NCBI RefSeq assembly: GCF_026391055.1
Contig: NZ_JAPLET010000015.1
Location: 1-64,000 of the forward strand
DNA length: 64,000 bases
Direction: 5' to 3'
From: Spirosoma sp.
Lineage (GTDB): Bacteria; Bacteroidota; Bacteroidia; Cytophagales; Spirosomataceae
Below, piece after piece: positions 1 through 9,416 of the stretch. The position numbers were made by a program, and so were the translations under genes. Positions within the stretch are counted from its first letter, which is position 1; the number at the start of each line of letters is the position of its first letter. The notes beneath the pieces are model-generated. The model saw nothing but the letters and a program-made list of their open reading frames with translations, had not been told where the DNA came from and did not search any database.

Positions 1-891
1 GACGATGAGGGTGGGGTTTTCGCCGGGCTTATCGCCTTTGCCTTTGGCTTCGTTCCAGCGTTTGATCTGGGTTGGGGTCAGCACCTGGGCCGGGTTCTGT
101 AACTCACCGGTGGCACCCACGATGTGATCGTTGGGTACGGTAAGGGCTAGTTTGTAGTTGCCGAAGATGAGGGTAAACTCGCCCTGTCCCAGAAACTGCT
201 TGTTCTGCCAGCCCGTCACATCGTTGTAGGAGCAGAGCCGGGGAAACCATTGGGCTATCTCGTAGATGTAGTTACCATCTTTTGGGAAATATTCGTAACC
301 CGACCGGGCGTGCGTGGCTTTCGCATCAACGATATTGAAGTTCCAGTCGATGGAGAAAGTGACCGATTTGCCGGGGCCAACGGGCTGAGGCAGGTCGATG
401 CGCATCATGGTCTGGTTGATGGTATACTTGAGGGCTTTGCCGGTCTGATCGCGCACTGCCGTGATCTTATGCCCGTAATCTTTACCCTTTAATACTGAGC
501 TGGGGTCGAGCTGCTCTGGGGTCGTACCCCGCTGGGCGTTGATGCTGTTGGTTTCGGTCGTATTACCGTTGGCATCAGGCCGAAACAGGTTTTGATCCAG
601 TTGAAGCCATAGATACGGGAGCACATCGCCCGAATTATTGTGGTAAGTGATGGTTTCGGAGCCCGTTATTTTCTGTTTGGTATCATCGAGCGTGGCTTTT
701 ATATCATAGTCGGCGCGATTCTGGAAGTAGTCCTTTCCCGGTGCGCCGGAGGCCGTTCTGAACGTATTGGGCGTAGGAAGCAAGGGCCCTAACTGCTCAA
801 AGCGTGTGTTAGCATGCTGTGTTGGGGCTTGCGCCTGTACCAGCCCGAACGGGATGGCCAAACTCGCCAACAGCAAAACTATCTTTTGCAT
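1..891 (-). CDS. M1 family metallopeptidase, N-terminal part (cut by window edge)
   Basis: An uninterrupted minus-strand frame of 297 codons runs from an ATG at 891 off the left edge. It opens with a signal peptide (MQKIVLLLASLAIPFGLVQAQA), so the protein is exported. The mature part reads like the N-terminal beta domain of Bacteroidota M1 aminopeptidases: a segment on cleavable bonds (ITGSETITYHNNSGDVLPYL), then GKDYGHKITAV and YEIAQWFPRLCSYNDVTGWQ. The zinc-binding HExxH and GxMEN motifs lie past residue 300 in this family, so they fall outside the window and activity cannot be judged. The family cleaves N-terminal residues from peptides. It lies downstream of the carbonic anhydrase/HupE pair on the same strand, about 137 bases away, and is probably a separate unit. 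The family call rests on the N-terminal domain only. Confidence 0.8.
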   Translation of the reverse strand, partial: MQKIVLLLASLAIPFGLVQAQAPTQHANTRFEQLGPLLPTPNTFRTASGAPGKDYFQNRADYDIKATLDDTKQKITGSETITYHNNSGDVLPYLWLQLDQNLFRPDANGNTTETNSINAQRGTTPEQLDPSSVLKGKDYGHKITAVRDQTGKALKYTINQTMMRIDLPQPVGPGKSVTFSIDWNFNIVDAKATHARSGYEYFPKDGNYIYEIAQWFPRLCSYNDVTGWQNKQFLGQGEFTLIFGNYKLALTVPNDHIVGATGELQNPAQVLTPTQIKRWNEAKGKGDKPGENPTLIV

Positions 892-924
892 AAGTAAGAT
901 TGTAGTTGTTGATAAGAGAGGTAA

Positions 925-957
925 AAGTACGAAAAAAGAGTTTATGCGTTGCGCATA
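925..957 (-). terminator. Weak hairpin plus T-run after the HupE gene
   Basis: The arms TATGCG and CGCATA (943-957, loop of 3) are followed on the minus strand by a run of six T after a short spacer. It sits between the HupE stop and the M1 peptidase start. The stem is only 6 bp, so this is a weak terminator candidate. Confidence 0.3.
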
Positions 958-1028
958 ATGATGAGCGGGTACCCTCTGAAAGGTAAAATGTAAAAGGCAG
1001 GGTAATCGGGCCGACAAGGCCTGGGCAA

Positions 1029-1643
1029 TCACCCCAGTAGTTCCTTTAAATACGCATTATCGAAGATTAGTGCCAGGGCCATGCCGGCAACGATTCCGGA
1101 TATAACGAGTGTCCAGCGCAGCCGGCTGGTTTTGCCAAGTTCAATGACGACGAATGCGACGCCCAGGACAAAGGCCACAATGAATAACTGACCGATCTCC
1201 AGGCCAATATTAAACGCGAGCAGGGGTTTTATAATTTCTGCCTCACGGCCCAGTAAGCTGCGCAGGTAATTGGAGAAGCCCATCCCGTGAATAAGGCCAA
1301 ACAGCAGTGCCAGCCCGTAACGCCAGGAGCGCTTTGGTGGTTTATCGGTCGTCAGCCACGATTTGGGTTCTTGAAAAAAGAAGTTGGTAATAGCGGTGAC
1401 GAGAATAGTAATGGGAATGAGCAACTCAATCAGCGCAGTTTTGTAATGGATAACCTGCAACGTTGCCAGCGCCAGCGTAATGGAATGCCCTATCGTAAAT
1501 GCTGTTACCAGAATCAGCACCTGCCGCCACTGCTGAAGGGTGTATACTGCACAAAGCGCAACAACGAACAAAATATGGTCGTATCCGCGTGGGTCTGTAA
1601 TATGGTCGAAACCTAAACCAAGATAAATAAAGAAATCATCCAT
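1029..1643 (-). CDS. HupE/UreJ family membrane protein
   Basis: A 204-residue polytopic protein with about six or seven hydrophobic segments. Family landmarks: GYDHILFVVAL at residues 20-30, FTIGHSITLALATL at 49-62, GLIHGMGFSNY at 116-126 and FNIGLEIGQL at 144-153. The conserved His and Asp/Glu residues inside membrane segments are typical of HupE/UreJ proteins, proposed nickel or other metal transporters or metalloprotein accessory proteins. No urease or hydrogenase gene is nearby, so the substrate is unknown. The start lies 2 bases after the stop of the upstream gamma carbonic anhydrase gene, so the two are almost certainly co-transcribed. This pairing could point to metal supply for the carbonic anhydrase or to a bicarbonate/CO2 role; both are inferences. 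Confidence 0.85.
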   Translation of the reverse strand: MDDFFIYLGLGFDHITDPRGYDHILFVVALCAVYTLQQWRQVLILVTAFTIGHSITLALATLQVIHYKTALIELLIPITILVTAITNFFFQEPKSWLTTDKPPKRSWRYGLALLFGLIHGMGFSNYLRSLLGREAEIIKPLLAFNIGLEIGQLFIVAFVLGVAFVVIELGKTSRLRWTLVISGIVAGMALALIFDNAYLKELLG

Positions 1644-1645
1644 GC

Positions 1646-2158
1646 TTATTCGTTGAACCAGTCGGCATACATGACATAATTATTGGCCGTACGACTGAAT
1701 ATTTCAGCCTGTTCCGGCGAAACGGCTTTCAGCAGCCGGGCCGGATTACCGGCATAAATTGAACCGGATGGCACCTGGGTATGCTGGGTAACAATGGCTC
1801 CGGCGGCAATAATACTACCTCTACCCACCACCGCCCCATCCATAACAATGGCACCCATACCAATAAGTACGTCGTCTTCGATGGTACAGCCATGAACTAT
1901 GGCGTTGTGGGCAATCGACACACGACTGCCAATGGTCGTTTTAAACTTCTGGTACGTGCAGTGAATAACAGCGCCATCCTGAATGTTGGTCCGGTCGCCG
2001 ATGACGATGGAGTTGACATCGCCCCTAACCACAGCGTTGAACCAGACGGTGCAATCCCGCCCCATAAGTACGTCGCCAACAATGGTTGCATTATCGGCAA
2101 ACCAGCAGTTGTCGCCGAAGGTGGGGTGATTACCCCGAACAGCTTTTATTAGTGCCAT
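1646..2158 (-). CDS. Gamma carbonic anhydrase family protein (hexapeptide-repeat)
   Basis: A 170-residue left-handed beta-helix protein built of hexapeptide repeats such as IVGDVL, VVRGDV, VLIGMG and AIVMDG. The three expected zinc-ligand histidines are present: H66 in AVIHC, and H84 and H89 in SIAHNAIVHGC. The upstream RGD (46-48) and NIQDGA (58-63) motifs of the family are also intact. It ends with the usual C-terminal helix. The length matches the short cytoplasmic gamma-CA/PaaY/YrdA group, many of which have weak or unmeasured CO2 hydration activity, so enzymatic role is likely but not certain. First gene of a two-gene unit with the HupE-like gene (2-base gap). Confidence 0.88.
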   Translation of the reverse strand: MALIKAVRGNHPTFGDNCWFADNATIVGDVLMGRDCTVWFNAVVRGDVNSIVIGDRTNIQDGAVIHCTYQKFKTTIGSRVSIAHNAIVHGCTIEDDVLIGMGAIVMDGAVVGRGSIIAAGAIVTQHTQVPSGSIYAGNPARLLKAVSPEQAEIFSRTANNYVMYADWFNE

Positions 2159-2213
2159 GATACAAATATAATCCGAGTGGGATGGTTTGTACTTTTTTCT
2201 GCCGTTTACGCAT

Positions 2214-2244
2214 AAAAAAAGGCTGATTCAAAGAATCAGCCTTT
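2214..2244 (-). terminator. Rho-independent terminator of the Asp/Arg-rich lipoprotein gene
   Basis: A perfect 10-bp stem (AAGGCTGATT / AATCAGCCTT) with a 5-base loop. On the minus strand it is followed by seven T. It lies 20 bases past the stop of the gene ending at 2264. Confidence 0.85.
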
Positions 2245-2263
2245 ACGTAGCGGAACTACATCG

Positions 2264-3619
2264 TTATTTTTTCTCCAGTTTCTCGGCTGCCTTGTCCAGG
2301 TCCTTGCCGATATCATCAACCATTTTACCGGCTTCTTTCTTCACCTTATCAAAGTCATCCGAACTGGACCGCTGCACTTTGTAAAACGAGTCGGAAAGCT
2401 GACGGCGTTTGTCTTCCAGATCTTTGACCCGATCTTCCCGTTTCCGACGATCGCGCTTGCTTTCATTCTTTACTTCGGTCTTGGCTCCGTCGAGCTGTTT
2501 GTCGATTTTGTCCATCTGTTCCGAAATACGGTCACTCAATTCGCGCTTGTCCCGATCACCTGATTGATCGTTGTTATTGCTGTTCCGGTTGTTGTCACGG
2601 TCATTATTACGGCTGTCGCTGTTATTGCTCATCGAGCGATTGTCGCGGCTGTCGTTGTTGCGGTCGTCGTTCCGGCGGTTGTCCCGATTATTGTTCGAGT
2701 TGTTGTTCGAACGATCGTCGGATCGATTGTCCCGGTCGCGGTCGTTATTGCGGTCATCGTTGTTGCGGTCCCGGTTGTCATACCGGCGATCGTCGTTCAT
2801 GTTCCGATTATCCCGATCGCGGTCGTTGTCTCGATTATCGCGATCATTGTAGGAATTGCGATTATTACCGGAGCGATCATCATTGCGATCCCGACTATCC
2901 CGGTCGTTATACGAATTTCGGTCGTCATTCCGGCGGCTGTCCCGATCCCGGTCATTATAAGAGTCGCGGGAGTCCCTGGAGCTACGGCTGTCATACCGGT
3001 CATCGTACGAGTTACGATTGCTGTTGTTGCGGTCGTCGTACCGGTCGTTATAGGAATTACGGTTGCTGCCAGAGCGGTCATCGTACCGGTCGTTGTACGA
3101 ATCCCGGCGATTAGATGACCGATCGTCGTACGAATAACGATCACTGTTCGATTGGTCGTTGTACGAGTCGCGTCGGTTGTACGAGCGATCATTATAATCG
3201 TCATTGCGGTCGCTGTACGAATCCCGACGGTCGTCCGAACGATTATATCGGTTATTGTAACTATCGCCACCCGACATCCGGCTTGACCGATCCGAGTCAT
3301 CACTTCGGTAGCTCATCCGATCGTTCGACGACTGATAAGGATTACGGTACGAACTGTTGTCGCGCGAGCTATTTTGGCTCATGCGATTATCATCCCGATC
3401 TTTATCTCTGTTCCGGCGGTTGAAAATACCCCCTTCATCGTCGCTGTAGGTTCGGTTGCGTGAATCCCGGCTATTTTGCGAACTACTGCGGTCGGCTCGA
3501 ACGATGTCTTCGCGGCTATTGTCTGAGTTTCCGTAAATCAGGCGTTCTGTGGACGCGCAGGATGATAGCCCAGCCATGGCTACCAACAGCGCACCAACTA
3601 CCCATGTTTTCCTTTTCAT
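2264..3619 (-). CDS. Low-complexity Asp/Arg/Asn/Ser-rich lipoprotein
   Basis: 451 residues. The N-terminus is a lipoprotein signal (MKRKTWVVGALLVAMAGLSSC, lipobox LSSC), so the protein should be anchored in an envelope membrane. Residues about 30-355 are almost entirely D, R, N, S and Y, in loosely repeating units such as DDRSNRNSYNDRYDD and RDRDNRNDDR. This is a charge-balanced, surely disordered polyampholyte. Residues about 355-451 change to a charged helical, coiled-coil-like domain (ELSDRISEQMDKIDKQLDG to KMVDDIGKDLDKAAEKLEKK). No enzyme motif is visible and no family is recognised with confidence. The repeats are imperfect at DNA level, so the length probably varies between strains. A clear terminator follows at 2214-2244. 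A role as a surface spacer, hydration layer or peptidoglycan/DNA-binding brush is a guess. Confidence 0.8.
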   Translation of the reverse strand: MKRKTWVVGALLVAMAGLSSCASTERLIYGNSDNSREDIVRADRSSSQNSRDSRNRTYSDDEGGIFNRRNRDKDRDDNRMSQNSSRDNSSYRNPYQSSNDRMSYRSDDSDRSSRMSGGDSYNNRYNRSDDRRDSYSDRNDDYNDRSYNRRDSYNDQSNSDRYSYDDRSSNRRDSYNDRYDDRSGSNRNSYNDRYDDRNNSNRNSYDDRYDSRSSRDSRDSYNDRDRDSRRNDDRNSYNDRDSRDRNDDRSGNNRNSYNDRDNRDNDRDRDNRNMNDDRRYDNRDRNNDDRNNDRDRDNRSDDRSNNNSNNNRDNRRNDDRNNDSRDNRSMSNNSDSRNNDRDNNRNSNNNDQSGDRDKRELSDRISEQMDKIDKQLDGAKTEVKNESKRDRRKREDRVKDLEDKRRQLSDSFYKVQRSSSDDFDKVKKEAGKMVDDIGKDLDKAAEKLEKK

Positions 3620-3748
3620 AACGTTGTATCTTTTATTGATATACTAAAATCAGCGTGTGTTGAGTATCCGTGCTGTTTTGACCTGTATAACCAATAAGTG
3701 ACTACAAATGTTAGGAATTTAGTGGGATGGCTAAGGGACATACGTCCG

Positions 3749-6700
3749 CTACCGAATGGTTACTACACCCGCTCCGTTGTAACTGCGATACTCCGCATTG
3801 TACATGGCATCAGCAGATACAGGCCCTAGCACAAACCGACCTTTCGACACGGCTCTGGCCAGGTAATAAAACGTTCGTTCGGTACCCGTTGCCGTGGTGT
3901 AAAAGTTGATCCGGTCGTCGCGCAGGTCGAAATGGTCGGGTTGGTCCGTTACGCCCGACTTAGATTTACTGATCCACGGCATATCGCTGGCTTCGCGGCC
4001 GGGTGTTCCGGTCAGGCGCGGGTTCTCTACTTCCAGACCCGCCGGGAGCAAGTCTGTTACCACAACATTCTCGACGGTAAGACCATTCTGGCTCGCCAGG
4101 GTGATTTTGACAACCACCAGGTCATTCTGCCGGATATCGCCGATCGGCTTACCATCGCGGTTGAGGTACTGCCGACGAACCCGCAGGCCATTGTCTTCGG
4201 CGGTTACTTTGCCACTGGCCGGAATGCCTTCACTTTGGGCATAATAATAAACGCTGCCGGTACCGTTGGCACTCAGGGTAAGCGGAGCATTAGTCGGTAC
4301 CCGCTTAATTGTCAGCAGACTACTATTGAGGGTGCCAAGCGGTTTGCCCGTGGCTGTAAGGGTAGCCGTTGCTGTACTGCCTGCCGTTTGTCGAGCCAGT
4401 TTGCCGAGCGACAGGAAGGCAAAAGCCGCTTCCTGCGTGTTCAGATAAACAGACTGCTTCAGAGCCGCCGACAGTTGCCTTGCCAGCGTCGGAATTTGAA
4501 TATTATTTCGGTCGGTTTCGATAAGGGCATCAAGAACGAGGGCCAGATTTCGAAGGGGCGAGGCATAACTACCCCCCGTTTGCCGCCCGGTCGTATTGTC
4601 GCTGAACCGTTTTGGCAGCAGGGCTTCATAGCTCCGGGTATCGCCTACGCGGAAGAACGTCGAAGCTAGGAGGTAGCGACTATCGTTCGTTAGCAAACCG
4701 GCGTTCTGCTTGTAATAATTCATGGCCGAGCGGTTCGGTTTGTCGGCTACAGACAGGGCGTACAAGGCATAGATCGTTGTGCGGCTTGCCACCTGTTTCA
4801 CAGTTCGTCCACCGGCTTCATCGAACGTAACAGAGTTCTCCGTAGCGGGACTATTGGTAAGCGTTGTCAGGTAATCCATTGCCGAACTGAGTATCGATGA
4901 CCGAACTTCATACCCGGCCTCCTGCGCTTCGGCCAGAAAATGAACGGCGTAGGCCGTAGCCCACGCATCTACGTTGGATTTTCCAGCCACGGCCGCCATG
5001 CCGGGCCACATCGTAAAGCCGCCGTTTTGCGCCTGCAACCCTTCTACCTGCTGAACCGCTTGCCGAATATTCGTGGCCGGGTTTAGGTCGCTCTCGCCTG
5101 CTCGGACGAAGTAGGTACTGGTCGATACTTGTTTGGCCAGATCAGCGAAGTACAACTGAGGAAACGCCTTCGATATTGTTTGCTCCAGACACCCGTGTGG
5201 ATACCCCAGCAGGAAGGATAACTCCCGTCCATACTGCGCCACCGGCGAGCGGCTCAGGGTTACGTTGGCCCGCGCTGTTCCGGGCAAAAAGCCACCCGCC
5301 AGTTGAAATACTTGTGCTTTCCCACCGGCAACTGCTCCCGACTGGGTCGTTTTTTGCAGGGATGCCGCCGGACGAACGGTGATTTCGGTTTTCTCGGTGA
5401 AGGTTTCGTTCAGGCCATTAACCGTCACCGAAATCGTTCCCGCGCCAATGGCCTGTTGGGCGGCTACCCGGAAGATGGCCCGGCTTTCGCGACCGGGTTG
5501 AATGGTGAGTTTTTGCGTACTGATACTATCCACTGCCAGTGGCCCCGTTAAATTCAGACGGGCGGTAACAGTGGCTACTTCCTTAGTCGTGTTGCTCAGA
5601 TTGACGGGTAGCTCAACCCGGTCGCCGGGAGTAAGGAAACGGGGTACGCCCGTACTGATCACGATGGGGTCGGCAACTTTTATATTGCTGTTTGCCGACC
5701 CGAATGCCTCGTTTTTGTAGGCAACGGCCATTACGCGCAGATCGCCCGAAAACTGTGGAATGTCAATCGGAAACTCCACGTTGCCATCCGAATCCGCTTT
5801 CTTGATTCCGCTCCAGAGAGCCACCAGCCTTACTCGGCCGTTACTCAGCGGGTTGACACGCCGTTCCAGGTCGTAGCCGTCGCCCCCCACGCTCGACTTC
5901 GATTGAAGCGAAAGTTCGGGATATAGCAGGGCGTATAAATCGTGGCTGGTTACTTCGAGGGCCCGTTTCTGGTAAAAGAATCCATGTGGATCGGGCGTTT
6001 TAAAGTTCTTTAGTTGCAGGATTCCTTCGTCCACAACGGCAATCGTTACCTGAGCATTACCGGCTGTTTTAACCCGAATTGTTTGCTTCGTTTTTGAGCG
6101 CGACTGCGTAACGGCGGTAAGGGTTACGGGCAGCCGGGTGTACCGGTCCTGAACGGCAATAGAGGCAAAGCCATGCGCTACAGTGAGTGGTAAATTCGTT
6201 GCGTCGATTGCCCGAATCAGGGTAGCCGTCACGTAAACGTTTGGCAGGTGATCGACACCAGCCGAAAAGCTCCACTCGGCCGATTTGTTTGTGGTGGTGA
6301 GCCAGTGTTGTTCCAGAACGTGGTTGCGCTCTACCGTAACGAGCAGCCGGCCCTCGAAAGGCGCTTTGAACAGCACTTTAACCTTGTCGCCGGTTTGTAC
6401 GGTAGACTGTCCCGTTTCAATGAGTACCTGCCCTTCCTGACTCACCTCGAACGAGGAAGCCGAGGTGTTGCCGAAACCATAGGCATAGAAACCCGTGGCT
6501 GCGTACTTGTCCGCAGCCGCATCGGGCCGACGAACGCGGACTTCATACTCTCCCGAAACTGTAGGCACGTAGCGGAACGACGCTTTGCCGCCTTTGAACA
6601 GCAGGGTGTTGGTATAAACGGATTTTTCCCGACGTTTCGTGGTGTACTTCACATTGTTGTCGACTTTTTCGATAACCGTCTGATAATCGAACCGGATCAC

Positions 6701-9328
6701 CTCAACGACTGCCGAGGCCGACGCCCGCAGTTGCCCGGCCGGGTCGAGTGACACAAGATCGACAGCGAGCGGGGCATTGGTGGCTACGTATCGGTCGGGT
6801 AAGCGCAGACCGTAGAAGGTATCCTGCGTCAGAATATCCAGCCGACGGAGCCGGTTGACCGGTCGGCCGTTTTCGTCGAAGACCGTCACAAACATCTTTG
6901 CTTCCAGGAGACCTATGTCCTGATACAGTTGAGAAATCGGGAAGCGTTCGGTAGCCTGCCCGTTGGCGTTTGTGCGTCCCTGCCGGAGTTCTTTAGGAAA
7001 CAGATCCGTTTTGGCGGGCTCGCTCCCTGGCGCGGCCCCATTGGTCATGTCGAACGCATACTCGCCGAAACCTTTGGGCGCAAAGGTTTTTCGCTTTAGC
7101 TGGAGTTCCATTTCATAAGCCCTGTCGGAAGCGGGTGGCCCGAACAGGTTCATGGCCGTAGCCGACAGGGTAATTGTCTGGCCTGCCTTGTAACTCGTCC
7201 GGTCGGTGAGTACGTCGACTTTGATGCGGTCGGGGACGAATTCCTCCACGCTGATTGATTCCGATGCCAGCAGCACATTGTTGGCGTTCAGGATTTCGAT
7301 CGTGTAGGAACCCGTTACCGCAGCTGGGTCGAGGGGCACATCTGTCGTAACCGATCCCTGAGTGTCTGTCGTTTTGCGAAATGCCCGGAATTCGCGCCCG
7401 TTGGGCATCAGTACCCGAACTACAACAGGAATCTGACCAACACTTTGCCAGGTTTGGGAGCGAATGACGGTATTAAAATGAAGGGTGTCGCCGGGGCGGT
7501 AGATGTCCCGGTCGCCGTACACGAACGCATCGAAGCCGGAGGGATTATCACGTTTGCCATCTACCTCGAAACGGGATGTTTCGACCTGCGTATCGGGCAA
7601 AAACAGAAAGTTGAAGTCGTCCTGATTCGATTGACTGGCGGTAGCCGGGGTGGTTGTACGGGCGGTTAACAATGCTATTTTGAAGCCCGGCGCTTTCTCG
7701 CTTACCTTATCGAATTTCACAAAGCCCGTACCATCTGTTTTGAGCGTATACACGGATTGATTGTTGCTGCTGATCAGCGTAACCTCCACGCTTTGCAGGG
7801 GCTCGCCGGTGCGGATGGAGTTCGCCCAAACCAGCACCTCATCGTTCGTATGCCGCGCAATAAGGCCAATGTCCGACACGGAAACCAATTGAGAAGCCTG
7901 TAAATAGGCTTCATTTTTTGAGTTAACCGACACCAGATAAACACCCCGGAATGGATGTTCCCGAAAGTCGTTGTTTTGATCCGGCAAGGCCAGGTTCAGT
8001 GCCGATACGCCCCGAACTTTAGGCAGATCGGTCGTTTCAATGGTTTTGTCGACGAGTACATCGCTCAACTCGCCGGTTTCATCGGCGCTGTAGTTGAACG
8101 AGCCCGATGGTCCCCATTCGCCATTGGCCTTTTCGGTATACTCTTCGTAGCGGTTCGACCGCAGGTAGTTCAGGAGGTTATTCTCGTATATTTTTACGAT
8201 TTTGACCTGTACTTTCGGCACATTAACAATGTTGAGGCCAACGTTACGCGCTCCTTTCGAGGATAAGTATAACGCCTTTTTGTTGGCAAACTGAATACTG
8301 GCGGGCATCTTCCCGAAAAACAGATCGCGCGTTACAGGCTCGGCCAGTTTGGTGCCCAACACCCCGCGGATCTGGTCGGTAAGGGTCAATACATAGGTAT
8401 CGGCTTCGTTGAAATTGCCCCGAATAATGAACCCGTTCTCCGTTAGTTCAGCGGTTGTTTCTACCGATGGCTGAATCGTGTAATAGGCGCTTAGATTACC
8501 CGCTGCCCCGCCGGACTGAGGCTGAAGTTCCTGAGTCGTAATAACCTTTATGAGGCCCCGGTTATTCTCGAACGTTGTCTGAACATCAGCTATGTCAACG
8601 GTGTAGCGGGAGGGAAGTGTACTGGTTTCATTAATAGCATCCTTACTAACGAAAGCGGTTTTCGGGACCTTCACTCCCTTGTCTATTTTTAGAGACAGCG
8701 GCTGCTCATTTTTCAGGGCCGGGGCATTGGTGAGCGACAGCGCTACGGAATTAGGCGCATCGCTGGGGGCACTTTGTACTGCAAGCACCTTGTCATCAGC
8801 GGCAACGGCCAGTTTTTCAATCACTTCCGTTGACGATACCGGGTAATTGAAGTTAAGCCGGGTTCGGGCTACAGGCTGTCCGGTTGCCCGATCGCGGGAC
8901 CACCAGTTTTCGACGGTAGTTAGCTGCAAATAGGGCGTGTGGAACGCAATTACCTCGCCCGATATTTTCAGGTCTTTTTTGTCGGCGTAACGAACCAGGT
9001 TATCCGTCAATTCGGCGCGGTAATCGGTGGCCTGATCGAAAGCGCGGGCGGGCGAAAAGACGAGTTCGTTGGGAGCCGCCCATTTGAATTTGCCGCGAAC
9101 GGCCGGAATGAAACGCACGTATTGGGTTGAGTCCCACTCATCGAGGTGGCCAACTGGACCGATGTTTTTATTGAACGTAAACGTAAGGTTCTGCGTCTGC
9201 TGGACTTCATCGCTGAAATTGCGGCCCACCACGGATACTTCATTGAAAGACAGTCGCGAACAATGGGTGAACGCGAACAAGAAAAAGAGGCCAGTCAGCA
9301 GGCTGGCCAAGTACGGACGGGTGTACAT
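3749..9328 (-). CDS. Bacterial alpha-2-macroglobulin (YfhM-like) with thioester motif
   Basis: About 1859 residues from the ATG at 9328. The frame stays open to 9478, but that extension would overlap the upstream gene and lacks a signal peptide; the chosen start gives MYTRPYLASLLTGLFFLFAF followed by THC, a hydrophobic signal with an atypical lipobox Cys. The order of parts fits the family: MG-type beta domains, an MG2 segment (FVYGDRDIYRPGDTLHFNTV), the A2M segment (RLVALWSGIKKADSDGNVEF) and the alpha-helical thioester domain with GYPHGCLEQ, the thioester Cys at about residue 1380 and Gln at 1383. Known role: periplasmic trapping of proteases. It lies downstream of pbpC with a small exported gene between; in Escherichia coli yfhM and pbpC are also paired. 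The intact CLEQ suggests an active covalent trap. Confidence 0.93.
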   Translation of the reverse strand: MYTRPYLASLLTGLFFLFAFTHCSRLSFNEVSVVGRNFSDEVQQTQNLTFTFNKNIGPVGHLDEWDSTQYVRFIPAVRGKFKWAAPNELVFSPARAFDQATDYRAELTDNLVRYADKKDLKISGEVIAFHTPYLQLTTVENWWSRDRATGQPVARTRLNFNYPVSSTEVIEKLAVAADDKVLAVQSAPSDAPNSVALSLTNAPALKNEQPLSLKIDKGVKVPKTAFVSKDAINETSTLPSRYTVDIADVQTTFENNRGLIKVITTQELQPQSGGAAGNLSAYYTIQPSVETTAELTENGFIIRGNFNEADTYVLTLTDQIRGVLGTKLAEPVTRDLFFGKMPASIQFANKKALYLSSKGARNVGLNIVNVPKVQVKIVKIYENNLLNYLRSNRYEEYTEKANGEWGPSGSFNYSADETGELSDVLVDKTIETTDLPKVRGVSALNLALPDQNNDFREHPFRGVYLVSVNSKNEAYLQASQLVSVSDIGLIARHTNDEVLVWANSIRTGEPLQSVEVTLISSNNQSVYTLKTDGTGFVKFDKVSEKAPGFKIALLTARTTTPATASQSNQDDFNFLFLPDTQVETSRFEVDGKRDNPSGFDAFVYGDRDIYRPGDTLHFNTVIRSQTWQSVGQIPVVVRVLMPNGREFRAFRKTTDTQGSVTTDVPLDPAAVTGSYTIEILNANNVLLASESISVEEFVPDRIKVDVLTDRTSYKAGQTITLSATAMNLFGPPASDRAYEMELQLKRKTFAPKGFGEYAFDMTNGAAPGSEPAKTDLFPKELRQGRTNANGQATERFPISQLYQDIGLLEAKMFVTVFDENGRPVNRLRRLDILTQDTFYGLRLPDRYVATNAPLAVDLVSLDPAGQLRASASAVVEVIRFDYQTVIEKVDNNVKYTTKRREKSVYTNTLLFKGGKASFRYVPTVSGEYEVRVRRPDAAADKYAATGFYAYGFGNTSASSFEVSQEGQVLIETGQSTVQTGDKVKVLFKAPFEGRLLVTVERNHVLEQHWLTTTNKSAEWSFSAGVDHLPNVYVTATLIRAIDATNLPLTVAHGFASIAVQDRYTRLPVTLTAVTQSRSKTKQTIRVKTAGNAQVTIAVVDEGILQLKNFKTPDPHGFFYQKRALEVTSHDLYALLYPELSLQSKSSVGGDGYDLERRVNPLSNGRVRLVALWSGIKKADSDGNVEFPIDIPQFSGDLRVMAVAYKNEAFGSANSNIKVADPIVISTGVPRFLTPGDRVELPVNLSNTTKEVATVTARLNLTGPLAVDSISTQKLTIQPGRESRAIFRVAAQQAIGAGTISVTVNGLNETFTEKTEITVRPAASLQKTTQSGAVAGGKAQVFQLAGGFLPGTARANVTLSRSPVAQYGRELSFLLGYPHGCLEQTISKAFPQLYFADLAKQVSTSTYFVRAGESDLNPATNIRQAVQQVEGLQAQNGGFTMWPGMAAVAGKSNVDAWATAYAVHFLAEAQEAGYEVRSSILSSAMDYLTTLTNSPATENSVTFDEAGGRTVKQVASRTTIYALYALSVADKPNRSAMNYYKQNAGLLTNDSRYLLASTFFRVGDTRSYEALLPKRFSDNTTGRQTGGSYASPLRNLALVLDALIETDRNNIQIPTLARQLSAALKQSVYLNTQEAAFAFLSLGKLARQTAGSTATATLTATGKPLGTLNSSLLTIKRVPTNAPLTLSANGTGSVYYYAQSEGIPASGKVTAEDNGLRVRRQYLNRDGKPIGDIRQNDLVVVKITLASQNGLTVENVVVTDLLPAGLEVENPRLTGTPGREASDMPWISKSKSGVTDQPDHFDLRDDRINFYTTATGTERTFYYLARAVSKGRFVLGPVSADAMYNAEYRSYNGAGVVTIR

Positions 9329-9416
9329 AGATGTCGTTGTAAGAGGCCGAATATAGACGAAAAATCTCACTCGATTTAGGCAGCGGACAACACCCCGGTA
9401 GCGACTTAGTAAACGG

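Noticed and set aside
2564-3118. A 184-codon Val/Ile/Ala-rich plus-strand frame, looking like a membrane protein
   Set aside because: It is the antisense of the Asp/Arg/Asn-rich lipoprotein gene; complements of those codons read as hydrophobic residues. The minus strand has signal peptide, lipobox and terminator.
2600-3300. Short repeating DNA units suggesting a CRISPR-like array
   Set aside because: The units are uneven, have no unique spacers and are in-frame codon repeats of a low-complexity protein.
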